From Trichobilharzia szidati (Eukaryota; Platyhelminthes; Trematoda; Strigeidida; Schistosomatidae), in NCBI GenBank assembly GCA_944472155.2, contig OX235275.1, positions 32,072,731-32,136,730 on the forward strand: a stretch of DNA of 64,000 nt, given 5' to 3'. Positions 9,640-19,085 of the stretch are shown here, in pieces. A program made the position numbers and the translations under genes. The notes beneath the pieces were generated by a model that did not search any database, was not told where the DNA came from, and worked only from the letters and a program-made list of their open reading frames with translations. How positions within the stretch are numbered: the first letter of the stretch is position 1; each line of letters opens with the position of its first letter.

Positions 9640-10080
9640 ATTAAAAAGACAATCGCAGCGAGCCTACGACTGACGTTTTCTTGCAAGAAACTGTCCAGCA
9701 AGAACGTGAAAGACAAGCTGTCGCATTGGGCCACCTCAACGTGCATATACCAGTTTACTTGCTCTTGTGGAGCTGAGTACATCGGCCGTACCATGCGCCG
9801 ACTTGGAAAACGCGCTCGCGAACACTACCCAGCCTGGCTAGTAAAAGGAGACCAAAAACGTGTATACAGTTCAGTGACAGAACATCTGTTCAACTCAGGA
9901 CATTCAGTGCCTTTCGAAAAATCCTTCAAAGCAATATACAAGATTCAATCAAACCTATTAAAGGGAGTCAAATCAAGACATTTGGGCATAGCTGAGGCGC
10001 TAGCTATCCAAAAGCTCAAACCCACGTTTTGTATCCAAAAGAAATACACTCAACCCCTGTCCCTGCCATGGCCATCATAA
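9640..10080 (+). pseudogene. PLE GIY-YIG endonuclease C-terminal region (one open frame)
   Basis: The frame 9706-10080 (124 codons) is uninterrupted and reads C-I-Y-Q-F-T-C-S-C-G-A-E-Y-I-G-R-T, a zinc-knuckle-like Cys pair followed by the GIY-YIG core. Then come R-A-R-E-H-Y-P, a helix region G-I-A-E-A-L-A-I, and the family's C-terminus C-I-Q-K-K-Y-T-Q-P-L-S-L-P-W. The N-terminal RT is absent. Upstream sequence back to about 9640 can continue the frame only with changes. It is a 5'-truncated copy, better preserved than the others of its type. The 3' UTR (10081-10560) is shared with 28460-28742 and 29069-29215. Confidence 0.85.
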
Positions 10081-10870
10081 ACAGGTAAATTTTTTAATAA
10101 TGACCATTCCATCGCCTTTCTTATCTAAACTTCCTGTTTATTCATGTTATTTTAAGTTTTCTTAATCCCTGTCTACACTACCATATTTTCATATCCACAC
10201 TTCCTGTTTATTTTGTCATTTTACTATTCCTACATATTTAATCCCTGATTGCATAAACAATTATTCATCACATTAGTTTTTTATCCAAACATCCTGTATA
10301 TTTTGTTATTTCTACATTTCTAAACCCCAATTGCACAATGTCAATCTTCTTAGTTATTATGCTACTTTGTTTGAGTTTTACCCATCCCCCTGTTTATTAT
10401 GGCATTCTAATTCCTAATTGTAATTTTTATTAATTTGACACTTAACCGGAAATTATTCTGAAAATTTCCCATCCATTTGATATAAATACACGAATGTACA
10501 GCCTAGATGATGACTTCGTCGAAGAGAAAATTTTCTTCGCTGCAATGGTCTTTTTATTTTCTTTTGTTTCTATGTGTAACCTGATCACAAGTCACTCATT
10601 CAGTTAGTCACCTTGTTACGTAACCCTATTACACTTATTCAACTCCTCTTTTATAAATTAACTAAAACTAACAACTATGATTATGACAACTCATCACTTT
10701 TGTTATCAGCCGGCTTCATGAAAAGAGATCGTATATAAATGCGACTGTACAGCTAAAAGAGAGGGCAATAAATCCGCTGAAAACGGTCTCTTTGCTGAAC
10801 AACTTGTCTTGTTTTCATTTGTGAATGTCTATCTCGCTATTCTGATCCTAGTCGCTGCTGATATTCGCAT
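10081..10870 (+). mobile_element. PLE 3' UTR and associated terminal sequence
   Basis: 10081-10560 is an AT-rich non-coding tract repeated at 28460-29215, directly after the PLE stop codon in both places. 10600-10870 resembles the arms of the 92-718 fold-back (shared pieces such as 'gcgactgtacagcta' and 'caactcatcac'). I see no open frame. Confidence 0.7.
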
Positions 10871-10893
10871 CCATCTCACCTGTAGTTAAAAGG

Positions 10894-11830
10894 ATTATCA
10901 TATTATTATTATTGTTTCCTTTAATTCCTAGAGGAACATAGGGCTTCAGCCACGCGTCTCCATTGCGTTCCGTTCTCTGCTAGAATCTTCACCTGGCTCC
11001 AAGTCTGTCCACTCGTTTTCATCTCCTCTTCACATGACCTCCTCCAAGTCACCCCCACCCTTGGACGACCAACTCGCCGCCGCTTCCCTTTCGGCCGGGT
11101 TCCACTCGAGCAATGGCTTGTCTAGTGATGTCACTTGATGGTTTCCTCAGAGTATGGCCAGCCAATCCGTCTCCCTTTCTTCCTGCATATTTGTTTCACG
11201 ATCGGCTCCTGCTGCGTTGGTTCGCTCATTGCCAGAGATCTTTGTTGCTGATCTTTTCTGGCCGGCCATCTTATCTTGAGTATTGAGCGAAGACAGCTGT
11301 TGATGAAGGTCTGTGGTTTGTTTGAGATGCTCTTTATGACGCGCAGTGCAAGTCTCTGATCCGTATGTTAAGTAGCACTGACTTCACATTGGAGTTGAAA
11401 ATCCGGATCTTATTTTTGATGCTGAGTGCTGTTGATCTCCACACAGACTTAAGAGTAGTGAAAGCTTGTCTTGCTTCGATCTCGCTGCTTTGATATCCTC
11501 GTCATTTCCTCCTGTAGTTGAAACGATGCTTCCCAGGTAGGTAGTTAGGTAAAAGAGGTTGTTTCTTTCAGGTTCCTCCCATTTATGCTGATCGTTGTCA
11601 GTTGTTGTTGTTGTTCTTGTCCAGGAATCTTCATTACCTCTGTTTTCTCTATGTTCACCGGAAGTCCTATCTTTGATGCTTCTTCTATCGCCAACTTGTT
11701 GCTTTTCGCTTGCATATCTTCCAGTTTGTGGGAAATCATACATATATCATCGGCGAAGTTCAGATCCTCCCAGTTAAAAGGATGCTGCCCAACTAAATAA
11801 GTGTGAGGCGACTCCATTTAGATTACTCCG
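10894..11830 (-). pseudogene. RTE LINE (SR2-like), 3' half of ORF2 and 3' end
   Basis: Minus-strand frames 11817-11545 and 11743-11384 give W-E-D-L-N-F-A-D-D-I-C-M, the catalytic F-A-D-D box, then K-T-E-V-M-K-I-P-G-Q and S-I-N-G-R-N-L-K. They are followed downstream by the C-terminal segment with I-R-W-P-A-R-K and W-R-R-S-C-E-E. The element ends with 'gaagccctatgttcctcta' and an (ATT)-rich tail at 10894-10910, as expected for RTE retrotransposition. 5' truncated and frameshifted. A sister copy is on the plus strand at 31005-31790. Confidence 0.85.
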
Positions 11831-11940
11831 AGTGGTAGTGGTTCAGTGATTGTTGTTGTTGTTGCTGTTGGTTGTCGAGTATTTTCATCACTTTTATCTA
11901 CTCTATGTTCTCTTGAACTCCTGTCTTTACTTCTTCACCA
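11831..11940 (-). pseudogene. Short RTE LINE remnant
   Basis: The minus strand repeats the K-V-x-x-I-E-N-x-Q region and the poly-Gln-like (CAA)n tract of the RTE copy just described, indicating a second truncated insertion or a rearranged piece of the first. Confidence 0.5.
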
Positions 11941-12600
11941 GCGTGCATGAATAAACCCGTCTGAGTACGGCCAATGTAACCAGCTCCACATGAGCAGTTG
12001 AAGTCATAGATATACATCGATGAGGTCATCTTTGGTAATTTATCCTTGACTCGATACCTAGAGGTAGGGTAACGATGGATATCGTATATAAGACACCTTT
12101 GTGTCTTAAGTTAAGTTTTACAAAGGGGAAATTGCAGCTGATATTTTAAAATATCGACTTAACACGGCAGCTTAACTGCCACTCAGCTTCTCAACTGAAC
12201 CAGTACTCACACAACGAGTCAAGGATAAATTACCAAAGTTGCTTCATCATTGTATATCTATGAATTCAACTGCTCATGTGGAACTAGTTACATTGCCCGT
12301 ATTCAAAGAGCTTTATCAATGCGTGCACGTGAACATGTACCTGTATGGTTGGGTAAACGGGTAACCACATACGTAAATAGCCCACTTGGTAGATACTCGA
12401 CACTCGATATAACCTGACCAACCGTTCTCAGTTACTTACCACATCCCTGGTAATCTATTCAAAGGAGCTCGGCTACGTCTTCTATCAGTAGCTGAAGCGG
12501 TTGCAATCAATACCAGAAGACCGACTCTTTGTGTACAGAAGAAGTATGTTCAACCGCTATGTTTACCTTGGCCTACAATAAGGTCAACAACTGCTCCATA
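11941..12600 (+). pseudogene. Palindromic PLE fragment with GIY-YIG remnant
   Basis: Left arm 11941-12053 is the reverse complement of right arm 12215-12328. The right arm continues as decayed PLE coding sequence: I-Y-E-F-N-C-S-C-G-T-S-Y-I-A-R, R-A-R-E-H-V-P, then near 12510-12595 R-P-T-L-C-V-Q-K-K-Y-V-Q-P-L-C-L-P-W, the family's C-terminus. The second residue pair of the catalytic region (Y-I-G-R) reads Y-I-A-R in the right arm but Y-I-G-R in the left arm. The copy is frameshifted. Confidence 0.75.
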
Positions 12601-12624
12601 AACATTAGCACTTTAAATTCCTAT

Positions 12625-12973
12625 TGTGGTGACAGCTGTCTGCCAGCCAAAAGTGTAGACAACAATTTACGTCAATGTTTACGTCCCGAATCGGGGTCAT
12701 GAGGAAAAACAGTAACAAAGCCTAACCTTGAGGAACTCAACAGCCAATCACAGCAGACCTAGAGTATGCAAATACGATCCGCAGATATATGGATAACTTT
12801 GTAAGAAAGGGTCACAAGCAGTACAAAAGAACCTTCAGCAAGAAAACTACCAATCAGAAGACGTTGCTTCTCTGCTAACAATAACGAATATTAATGAACA
12901 TAAAAATCTATAAATATCTCTTGATTTTCTCAATAAACGATCTGTTGCCTGGCCCGTGTATTCTGTGGTTACA
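12625..12973 (+). mobile_element. Solo LTR with 4-bp target duplication
   Basis: Begins TGTGGTGACAGCTGTC and ends GTGGTTACA. It contains the family's TATA-like ATCTATAAATA and AATAAA-like signal (about 12900-12940). CTAT at 12621-12624 recurs at 12974-12977, a typical Gypsy-type TSD. It lacks the 77-bp internal duplication seen in the 17.7-kb element. Confidence 0.85.
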
Positions 12974-12977
12974 CTAT

Positions 12978-13339
12978 CACAATTTTTTTCTTTTCTTCTT
13001 CTTCTTCTATTCCTTTGTTTCATTGACAAACGTTCACTGCTGACCTTTTACGATTTCATGACCTTTCTTATGATTTCTATTACCTTAGGTTTAAGTAGTG
13101 CTTTTCTAACTTGTTATCGTATTTATAAAATCCTGTTCATTCCACTTCATTATAATTATTATTATTATTTGACAATCATTCACCAATAGTACTTTTAATT
13201 GTACACCACATCATCGTTATTATTTCAAAATCATTATTATTGTCGTTATTGTCGACCTTGAACTTATCTCTAGTCCCCCCGCCCCATTCGTTGGTTTATT
13301 TATCTCTAGTATTCATATTGTCACACACACACACACCAA
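12978..13339. other. Low-complexity AT/CT-rich stretch
   Basis: Contains TTC runs (12988-13010), TTA runs (13150-13168) and a CA run (13322-13335). No gene or element is recognised. Confidence 0.5.
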
Positions 13340-13590
13340 TGATTACACTCACTTTCGAAACCTGTACTTCTTCTTTTGTATACTGGCTGGTTTTCTTGAG
13401 GTGCGACGTAAAGCACCTGATAAGTCTAGACATTCCACCAGTGCCTGCTCGTCTGTCCAATTTATACCCGTCTTCCCATCTCTCCTCCACATAGTGTGTT
13501 GCACAATCCAGTTGACCACAATCAGGAATATCACTGGTGATAGATAGACAGAGCAGTTTACTAGCCGACTCACAGTCGAGAAGAAGATGG
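13340..13590 (-). pseudogene. RTE LINE RT fragment
   Basis: The minus strand reads I-F-L-I-V-V-N-W-I-V-Q and then T-G-I-N-W-T, with a degraded equivalent of L-D-D-L-D-F-A-D-D (L-D-L-S-G-A-L). This is the RT palm region of an SR2-like RTE, frameshifted between two overlapping frames (13490-13296 and 13573-13349). Confidence 0.65.
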
Positions 13591-13934
13591 AAGCTCTAGG
13601 AGTAGGACTAGAGTATCATCTACCTATGAAAATCAAAAACCAATCGATACAGAAACTTTATAACACATTTGAGAGAAGTTATATGAAAGTTTGTACTGAC
13701 TTTTCATATAATAATATTCACTAATAAATATTTATCAGTCTAATTAGTTATACAAATTGAATTCATAAATTATGATAATTTAGTGAGTGAATATAGTTGT
13801 ACTGTTATGTTGTTAATGTACTCTAGAATTGTAATGAGGTCAACTGAATGCCTTTCTCTCAATTATGAGTTATTCACTGCACCTGGTGGTTTTTATTCAA
13901 ATTCTGTTTTCATATACTTTTGACTGGACATGTG
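13591..13934. other. AT-rich spacer
   Basis: No coding sequence, SINE head or terminal repeat is recognised. Confidence 0.4.
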
Positions 13935-14330
13935 TAATGTGTGTGTCTAGTTGTATCTTTGGTGTAGACTGAATTCTATCATCATTCAAGCTTGCAGTGT
14001 GGCCAGCATTCCAGGTGGCTTGCCATCATGACCATTTTGAGATGGTGGTATTAGAAGGTTGGAGCTTCGATAGATTCCTCATCAGGCTCTGTATTTGTAG
14101 TGATAGATGAATCGCGAGCCCGAATAACTCGATGGTAACGTCTTTGACTGCAGGCAACACTGAGTGACACGGGTTTGAATCTCAGAAGAAGAGACAGGAG
14201 TTCCTTGAAGGTTAAGGGTACTCCTTGCTGATTGGTGCGTACCAACTAGCACGAAACCTATCTGGTCCCAGCAAGGCTTCCTGTGGCCGATTGTTTCCAA
14301 CCATCTAATACCAACAATCCATTGCGGAAA
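13935..14330. mobile_element. SINE family C, partly inverted copy
   Basis: 13935-14050 carries the 3' body in minus orientation. 14095-14330 carries the tRNA-like head (box B-like GGGTTTGAATCTC near 14170) and the 'ggccgattgtttccaacc' end in plus orientation. The junction at about 14050-14095 marks an internal inversion like those in SINE B. Confidence 0.65.
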
Positions 14331-14579
14331 TATCTAATGTTTTCATAATCCGAATTCAATTTTCTCTGCATCTTTTTTTCCATTCTCTGAGTTTTGAGTG
14401 GAATAAAGAGATTCCTGGTTGGAAAATTTCAATACAGCCGGTTATGTGTTGTAATCTGTGAGGAGAGGTTACTAGTCTCACACCAAGCCTTCACTTGTGT
14501 CTGTATAAGAGGAAGATAGTTGTTTATCTTTCCTACATATATTGCTTAGTCGACGGCCCGATGGATCAATAAAACGATC
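14331..14579. other. Unassigned sequence
   Basis: Weak similarity to the family A SINE body around 14450-14500 (GTTACTAGTCTCACACC), but no head is found. Confidence 0.3.
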
Positions 14580-15330
14580 TATTTATAGAAAGCTTACCTG
14601 GATAGGAAAGTATCTTAATTATCACGGTTTCTGTTCAGTATAAAACAGCCTTAGTAAGGTGTTTCTTCAGTAGAATCCAATGTATATGCACTGAAGACAC
14701 ACTTGATGAGGAAGAAAGAAAGCTGACACAAACCCTGGTTGATAATATCTATATCGAGGCAAGTTCATTTAGAGATGTAAAGTAGTCAGAGCAACAAGAC
14801 ACACTCTCCAACTCACCCCTAAGAAAGACGTGTATATCAGGCTACCCTATATTGGTGATCACAGCAACTTGACAACTAGACAAAGATTGAACGCTGCTGT
14901 TAACAAGACTTTTTATGCAGTAAAGATGATACGAATTGCGAATGTGAAGCCAATATATCCATCCAAGTCCTTAGAACATGCGAAAAATACTTTCACATCC
15001 CACTGTATTCACCAATTTGAATGTACATGTGGACACAAATACATATGGAGGACTCATCGATCTCTGCAAATAACGGCTCACTTCAGAGCATATTCCTTAA
15101 CGGTTTCAGAAGCAAACAGAATCCCCAGAACCCATTAATGATGAGAACAGTCGAACTAGCTCCTTTATTGACAAACATATTACAGAGGAGACAGGACATA
15201 AAATCGATGTCTACATGTCTTTTAAACCTATCTATAGAACGTGTTTGGGGCATATCCTAAAGTTTGTGGAATATCTAGCTGGCAATTAGGAAGTTTAAAG
15301 CACCTTTACTCTAAACCTTGCTTGATAAAC
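14580..15330 (+). pseudogene. PLE fragment with GIY-YIG domain
   Basis: Frame 14830-15138 has R-L-P-Y-I-G-D-H-S-N-L, Y-P-S-K-S, C-I-H-Q-F-E-C-T-C-G-H-K-Y-I-W-R-T: the conserved region before the nuclease and the nuclease core, with Trp replacing the usual Gly. Frame 15021-15260 continues the C-terminal half after a shift (T-E-E-T-G-H-K-I-D-like segment and V-W-G-I). The invariant Gly of GIY-YIG is lost, so it is dead. Confidence 0.75.
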
Positions 15331-15534
15331 TTTGTTTTGATACCACCGCAGATGTTCTATAACCTGACAATTCAAAAATCTAATGTAACAGGATGGGGAA
15401 AGTGATAACAGAAGTTTGATTTGTCGAATTAACTGAGAATTCGCTAGAATAAATAAGTTAATATGGAATTTTGAAGTGTTTGTTTACAAGGATTTGATTA
15501 TTATTTCAAGTTTTTCCATGAAATGAAGTAGAGT
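15331..15534. other. AT-rich spacer
   Basis: Likely the decayed 3' UTR of the preceding PLE, with part of a SINE B tail near 15480-15500. Confidence 0.35.
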
Positions 15535-15712
15535 TAGAGAACCAATGAAAACATTCAGTGAGTGCTGAACAGCCCGCTGTTTCATCTGTAGCACCCACCC
15601 ACCCCACTGGGTTTTGAACCCAGGTTACGAGGCAAGCTTTTAGGCCATTCAGGCACTGGGAGCCAACTCCTCAAAAGCCACCTGCATGATAACTAACTCC
15701 TGTCATTTGTGA
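15535..15712 (-). mobile_element. SINE B remnant
   Basis: Minus strand: tRNA-like head and 3' body are recognisable, but stem II of the hammerhead has been deleted (the core runs almost directly into GAAACAG). It forms an inverted pair with the plus-strand remnant at 15800-15980. Confidence 0.65.
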
Positions 15713-15799
15713 TATTAGCACGAATATCAGTCAGTGTTATCCGTAGCGAGTGTTTGTCCCCACTCTCGACTGGATGGACGTCATTGGTCACAACTTCGC

Positions 15800-15980
15800 A
15801 ACAGAACTGTAGGCAACTTCTTCCTGAAACCAGTAGCTACAAGGGCATCAGACTAATTTAACTTAAGACTCGAAAATCCTGGGTTCAAACTCCGGTGAGG
15901 GGAGTGCTGTTGAAGAATCCCAAACTAGGATGAAACTACTGGCTGTATAGTGATCCAGTGATGGTTTTCAATGGTTCTGT
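15800..15980 (+). mobile_element. SINE B remnant interrupted by SINE A
   Basis: The box B-like region and a degraded hammerhead (GTTGAAGAATCCCAAACTAG) are visible at 15880-15950. The 3' body continues at 16211-16250 after the SINE A insertion. CAATGGTTCTGT at 15969-15980 is repeated with one change at 16211-16222. Confidence 0.7.
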
Positions 15981-16210
15981 TTTTTCTTTCCTTCTCGTTC
16001 CCCACTGGAACATAGGGTTTCAAGCTAGTAGCTTGGAGTTTCTGTAGCAGTGTTTATTTTACAGGATGGGGTTGCTAGCCTCATGCCCAACCTTTCCTCT
16101 TTACCAGCATTATTTCTGGCTTAGCGAGGTAAAGGAGTGGGTCGGTCGGGGATCGAACCCCGGACCATGTGCATGGTCGGCGAGCGTTCTAACCGCTATG
16201 CCACCGACGC
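15981..16210 (-). mobile_element. SINE family A inserted into SINE B, with 12-bp TSD
   Basis: Minus-strand copy: tRNA-like head at about 16210-16140 (GGTGGCATAGCGG, box B GGGGTTCGATCCC), body, then tail with 'ggaacatagggtttcaag' read on the plus strand at about 16010-16028. Flanked by CAATGGTTCTGT and CAACGGTTCTGT. Shows SINE A was active after SINE B. Confidence 0.9.
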
Positions 16211-16265
16211 CAACGGTTCTGTAACCGATACTAATCCGTGATCAGGCTTAATTTGGAATAACCAA

Positions 16266-16680
16266 TTACTTCGTCTCATGAAAAATAAAAGTTATTTCAA
16301 ATATTTCCTTTCGAAAAAACGACAAAGTTAAACAACAGCGTCTCAATGGATGCGAACGCACGAGTGACCTCAAGCTGACCAACCATGCAAATAAGTGACT
16401 TTTGCACAAAAAATGACGTTTATTTACAAGAAAATACACGTGAACACAATAACACAGGGTATTTTTCTCTGACATGACTTAAAAATGCATCCCAGTTATT
16501 ATGAGGAGTGTCAAGTTTTACTTTAAACCGATTTCTGTACATGTATTCACTGAGGTGACTTAAGGTGAGATGTTCATCGCTCTTATCCTGTTTTGCAGTC
16601 TTCCGCAAAAGCCCTCGATTGAATTGCTATGGTTTCCAGTAAGAGAATCGACGACTACTCACTGGTAAAATGTGGATGAT
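16266..16680 (-). pseudogene. Possible Merlin/IS1016-like transposase C-terminal fragment
   Basis: Two minus-strand frames (16608-16420 and 16475-16266) are not part of the SINEs. The first reads D-E-H-L-T-L-S-H-L-S-E-Y-M-Y-R-N-R-F, then D-A-F-L-S-H-V-R-E-K-Y-P. This resembles the C-terminal end of ISXO2/IS1016-type transposases (H-L-x-E-F-x-x-R-x-x-F ... Y-P), a group known in flukes as Merlin. No catalytic DDE region is visible. Identification is tentative. Confidence 0.35.
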
Positions 16681-16724
16681 ATAACAAATTAAATTTAAAT
16701 AAGACCGACTCTAAATCTATCCCC

Positions 16725-16806
16725 ACTTGTAAGCCTAACCTTAACCTTGATACTAACCCTAACCGTAATCCTAATCCTAATTATAATCCTGATCCTAACC
16801 GTAACG
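16725..16806 (+). repeat. Degenerate telomere-like tract
   Basis: Roughly twelve tandem 6-base units of the CCTAAC/CCTAAT type (several exact CCCTAA or TCCTAA units) on this strand. That is the complement of TTAGGG, the usual animal and schistosome telomere repeat. It is interstitial and diverged. Confidence 0.7.
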
Positions 16807-17285
16807 ATCTATTAACACATCATTGAAACAGTACTTAAAAACGTGATCTAGGTGAAATTTACTCCTTAGTTGGTGAAAAGCGTTCATATTAGTGCTATAT
16901 TATTAATGACAGGTGTCCTTAGCCAATGACTACCATGTGTTCAAGGTCAAAACGGAGCAATTTCAACCCTGGGATGCTATTGTTTAACTTCACCGAAAAA
17001 ACACCTTTTTGACAATATAATCAATGCCACCAAAACCAACAATGCTCTATATCAACCATGTGAGATACATAACATGATTGTATGAACTTTAGGTAAATGT
17101 CAAAGAAGAAGTGAACGCTAATCACTGATTGTTGTATCACAAGGTCATTCGATAACAGGTGAGTAGATGAAGATCGTGATTCAAATTGAAAGTTTTGATA
17201 TCACTGAATAACCTTTAAATGACCATGAATTCAGCGTAATTTGATTGGCTTATAAAGTGTAAGATGCAGGTGTATTTGAGGCAGG
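16807..17285. other. Unassigned sequence
   Basis: No open frame or known repeat is recognised. Confidence 0.4.
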
Positions 17286-17289
17286 ATCG

Positions 17290-17722
17290 GAAAAGTGAGA
17301 TAGACCTTGATTAAATCGAAAGCATTGTTGAAATCTGCTGCACTTAGCTCAAAGAATAAGATCCGAATTATGAACATTAGTATGAGATCTAGTCAATGCT
17401 TCTATGTGGTTAAGAGACGTGGTGAGCACGTGACGAAGACATTTCTAAATAAGCTAGAGGATTTCAACATCAGCTACCGCCTTCTCCGACTGCATACTGA
17501 AGACCAGACGACCAGAGGGAAAGGATTAGAGATAAGGGATTCTGGTTAGTGACAAACCAACTAGGAATAGAAATGGGTGTGACACATGTCAGGAAGACCG
17601 CTGAGTGACATAACACTCCAGGCCACCGTGCGAGTTGGGACCTTAATGACAGGCAACAATTTGGTAGTGGGTGCGAGAGTGATATGGAGAAGATCGTGTG
17701 AGGCAGAGACTATGGAAGTGTA
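17290..17722 (+). pseudogene. RTE LINE C-terminal region, interrupted by LTR element
   Basis: Frame 17307-17549 has S-K-N-K-I-R-I-M-N, the region after the RT in RTE proteins, and 17590-17720 contains a degraded G-R-P... W-R-R-S-C-E segment. The LINE resumes at 18833 and ends at about 18935 with 'gaagtcttatgttccacc' and an ATA-rich tail. The LTR element sits inside it. Confidence 0.65.
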
Positions 17723-17726
17723 TAGG

Positions 17727-18828
17727 TGTGGTGAGAGCTGTCTACTAGCCAAGTGGTGGACAGTAATTGAGGTCAATGTTTATGTATCAAATATTAGTCA
17801 TGTTGTGGTGAGAGCTGTCTACTAGCCAAGTGGTGGACAGTAATTGAGGTCAAAGGTCAAGGTGGACAGGCGGATACAGTTGACATATAGATGAACTGAC
17901 ACAGCCACAAGAGATGCAAGGTTAACTTTGTGTGAGAAGCAACCAATCAACAGACTGTATTTTCCACTAACATTGACCTACAATAATGTACATAAAAATC
18001 TATAAATACGTGTTGATTTTCCATAATAAAGGATCTGTTGCCTGGCCCTTGTCTTCTGTTGTTACATTTGGTGTCGCTGCCTACCGACAAATGGAAAGCC
18101 TATACCCTGCAGTTTTTGATGAAGACATATGGATCTTCGGGCAGGACTTTGAGGCTTATTCGCAGTTGAGTGGCGTTCAAGATCTGTCAGCGATAAGGCT
18201 GCTACTTGGGACGCTGCTGGGAGGTCGGGAGAAAGCAGCATATGGAAGTGTGAGGCGAAATACCTACGAATGTGCGACAGGGTCAGGCAAACAGTTTCCA
18301 AAGTGGGAAGGACCATATATGGTCACGTTGAGATGGGGTTACGCAGACACAATCGCAATGGTAAACACCGTTAAACAAGTGGACATCCGCAAGCGCCGAG
18401 ATTCCAGACAGCAAGACAACAGAGCAAAGCCCCAAGAACAGAGAAGACCGAGCCAACTTCAGTCCAAACTATTTGACGGGGGGACGAGTGTGGTGAGAGC
18501 TGTCTACTAGCCAAGTGGTGGACAGTAATTGAGGTCAATGTTTATGTATCAAATATTAGTCATGTTGTGGTGAGAGCTGTCTACTAGCCAAGTGGTGGAC
18601 AGTAATTGAGGTCAAAGGTCAAGGTGGACAGGCGGATACAGTTGACATATAGATGAACTGACACAGCCACAAGAGATGCAAGGTTAACTTTGTGTGAGAA
18701 GCAACCAATCAACAGACTGTATTTTCCACTAACATTGACCTACAATAATGTACATAAAAATCTATAAATACGTGTTGATTTTCCATAATAAAGGATCTGT
18801 TGCCTGGCCCTTGTCTTCTGTTGTTACA
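17727..18828 (+). mobile_element. Young internally deleted Gypsy-type LTR element
   Basis: Two 340-bp LTRs, 17727-18066 and 18489-18828, look identical by eye over their whole length. Both start TGTGG and end TTACA, and carry a TATA-like CTATAAATA and an AATAAA. The element is flanked by TAGG at 17723-17726 and 18829-18832. The internal part is only 422 bp. TGGTG right after the 5' LTR is weakly compatible with a tRNA-Trp primer site, and GACGGGGGGACGAG before the 3' LTR is a polypurine-like tract. Each LTR has a 77-bp-period partial duplication of its first about 50 bp. Identical LTRs imply recent insertion, so it was presumably moved in trans by an intact relative. Confidence 0.9.
18091..18510 (+). 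CDS. Short gag-integrase fusion frame of the deleted LTR element
   Basis: The ATG at 18091 opens a 139-codon frame that stops inside the 3' LTR. The start, M-E-S-L-Y-P-A-V-F-D, then F-E-A-Y-S-Q-L, resembles the N-terminus of a Gag. From about residue 70, F-P-K-W-E-G-P-Y resembles the C-terminal end of a Gypsy integrase. A basic Gln-rich tail follows. Everything between (rest of Gag, protease, RT, RNase H, integrase core) is deleted, yet the frame remains open. Upstream in-frame codons lie in the LTR and are unlikely to be translated. Whether a protein is made is unknown. Confidence 0.55.
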   Translation: MESLYPAVFDEDIWIFGQDFEAYSQLSGVQDLSAIRLLLGTLLGGREKAAYGSVRRNTYECATGSGKQFPKWEGPYMVTLRWGYADTIAMVNTVKQVDIRKRRDSRQQDNRAKPQEQRRPSQLQSKLFDGGTSVVRAVY

Positions 18829-18832
18829 TAGG

Positions 18833-18935
18833 CAGTTGTGAAGACAGATAAAGAGAAGTGTAGAGAAAAGGTAGAAACGGACAGAGATGTACTTTTGAAG
18901 TCTTATGTTCCACCTGGAACCTAAGGGAGTAATAA
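18833..18935 (+). mobile_element. 3' end of the RTE LINE interrupted at 17722
   Basis: Continues the C-terminal tail and ends with the RTE signature 'gaagtcttatgttccacc' followed by a short ATA-rich tail. Confidence 0.7.
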
Positions 18936-18989
18936 TATTAATATGTCTTTGATTGATCAAGTGAGTGATCAAGTTCAGTTAAAAATATA

Positions 18990-19085
18990 TATTTATACTC
19001 CTTGATATAAGAATAGAACTTGTGCACTGTGGTAGAGTATAATTCCATTATGGGTAAAATTTATTTTGAGAAAGTCAAACAGTTG
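18990..19085. mobile_element. PLE terminal-repeat fragment, left part
   Basis: Matches the edge of the PLE at 26143 ('cactgtggtagag', 'ccattatgg', 'aaatttattttga'). The rest of the terminal repeat resumes at about 19570 after a SINE C insertion. Confidence 0.7.

Noticed and set aside
10490..10545. Hammerhead in the PLE 3' UTR (TGATGACTTCGTCGAAG)
   Set aside because: It forms a simple hairpin but lacks a GAAA-stem III-UH arrangement after it.
13296..13490. Novel host peptide on the minus strand
   Set aside because: It is a frame-shifted piece of an RTE reverse transcriptase.
15898..15955. Active hammerhead
   Set aside because: Stem I and the core are altered at several positions and stem II pairing is poor.
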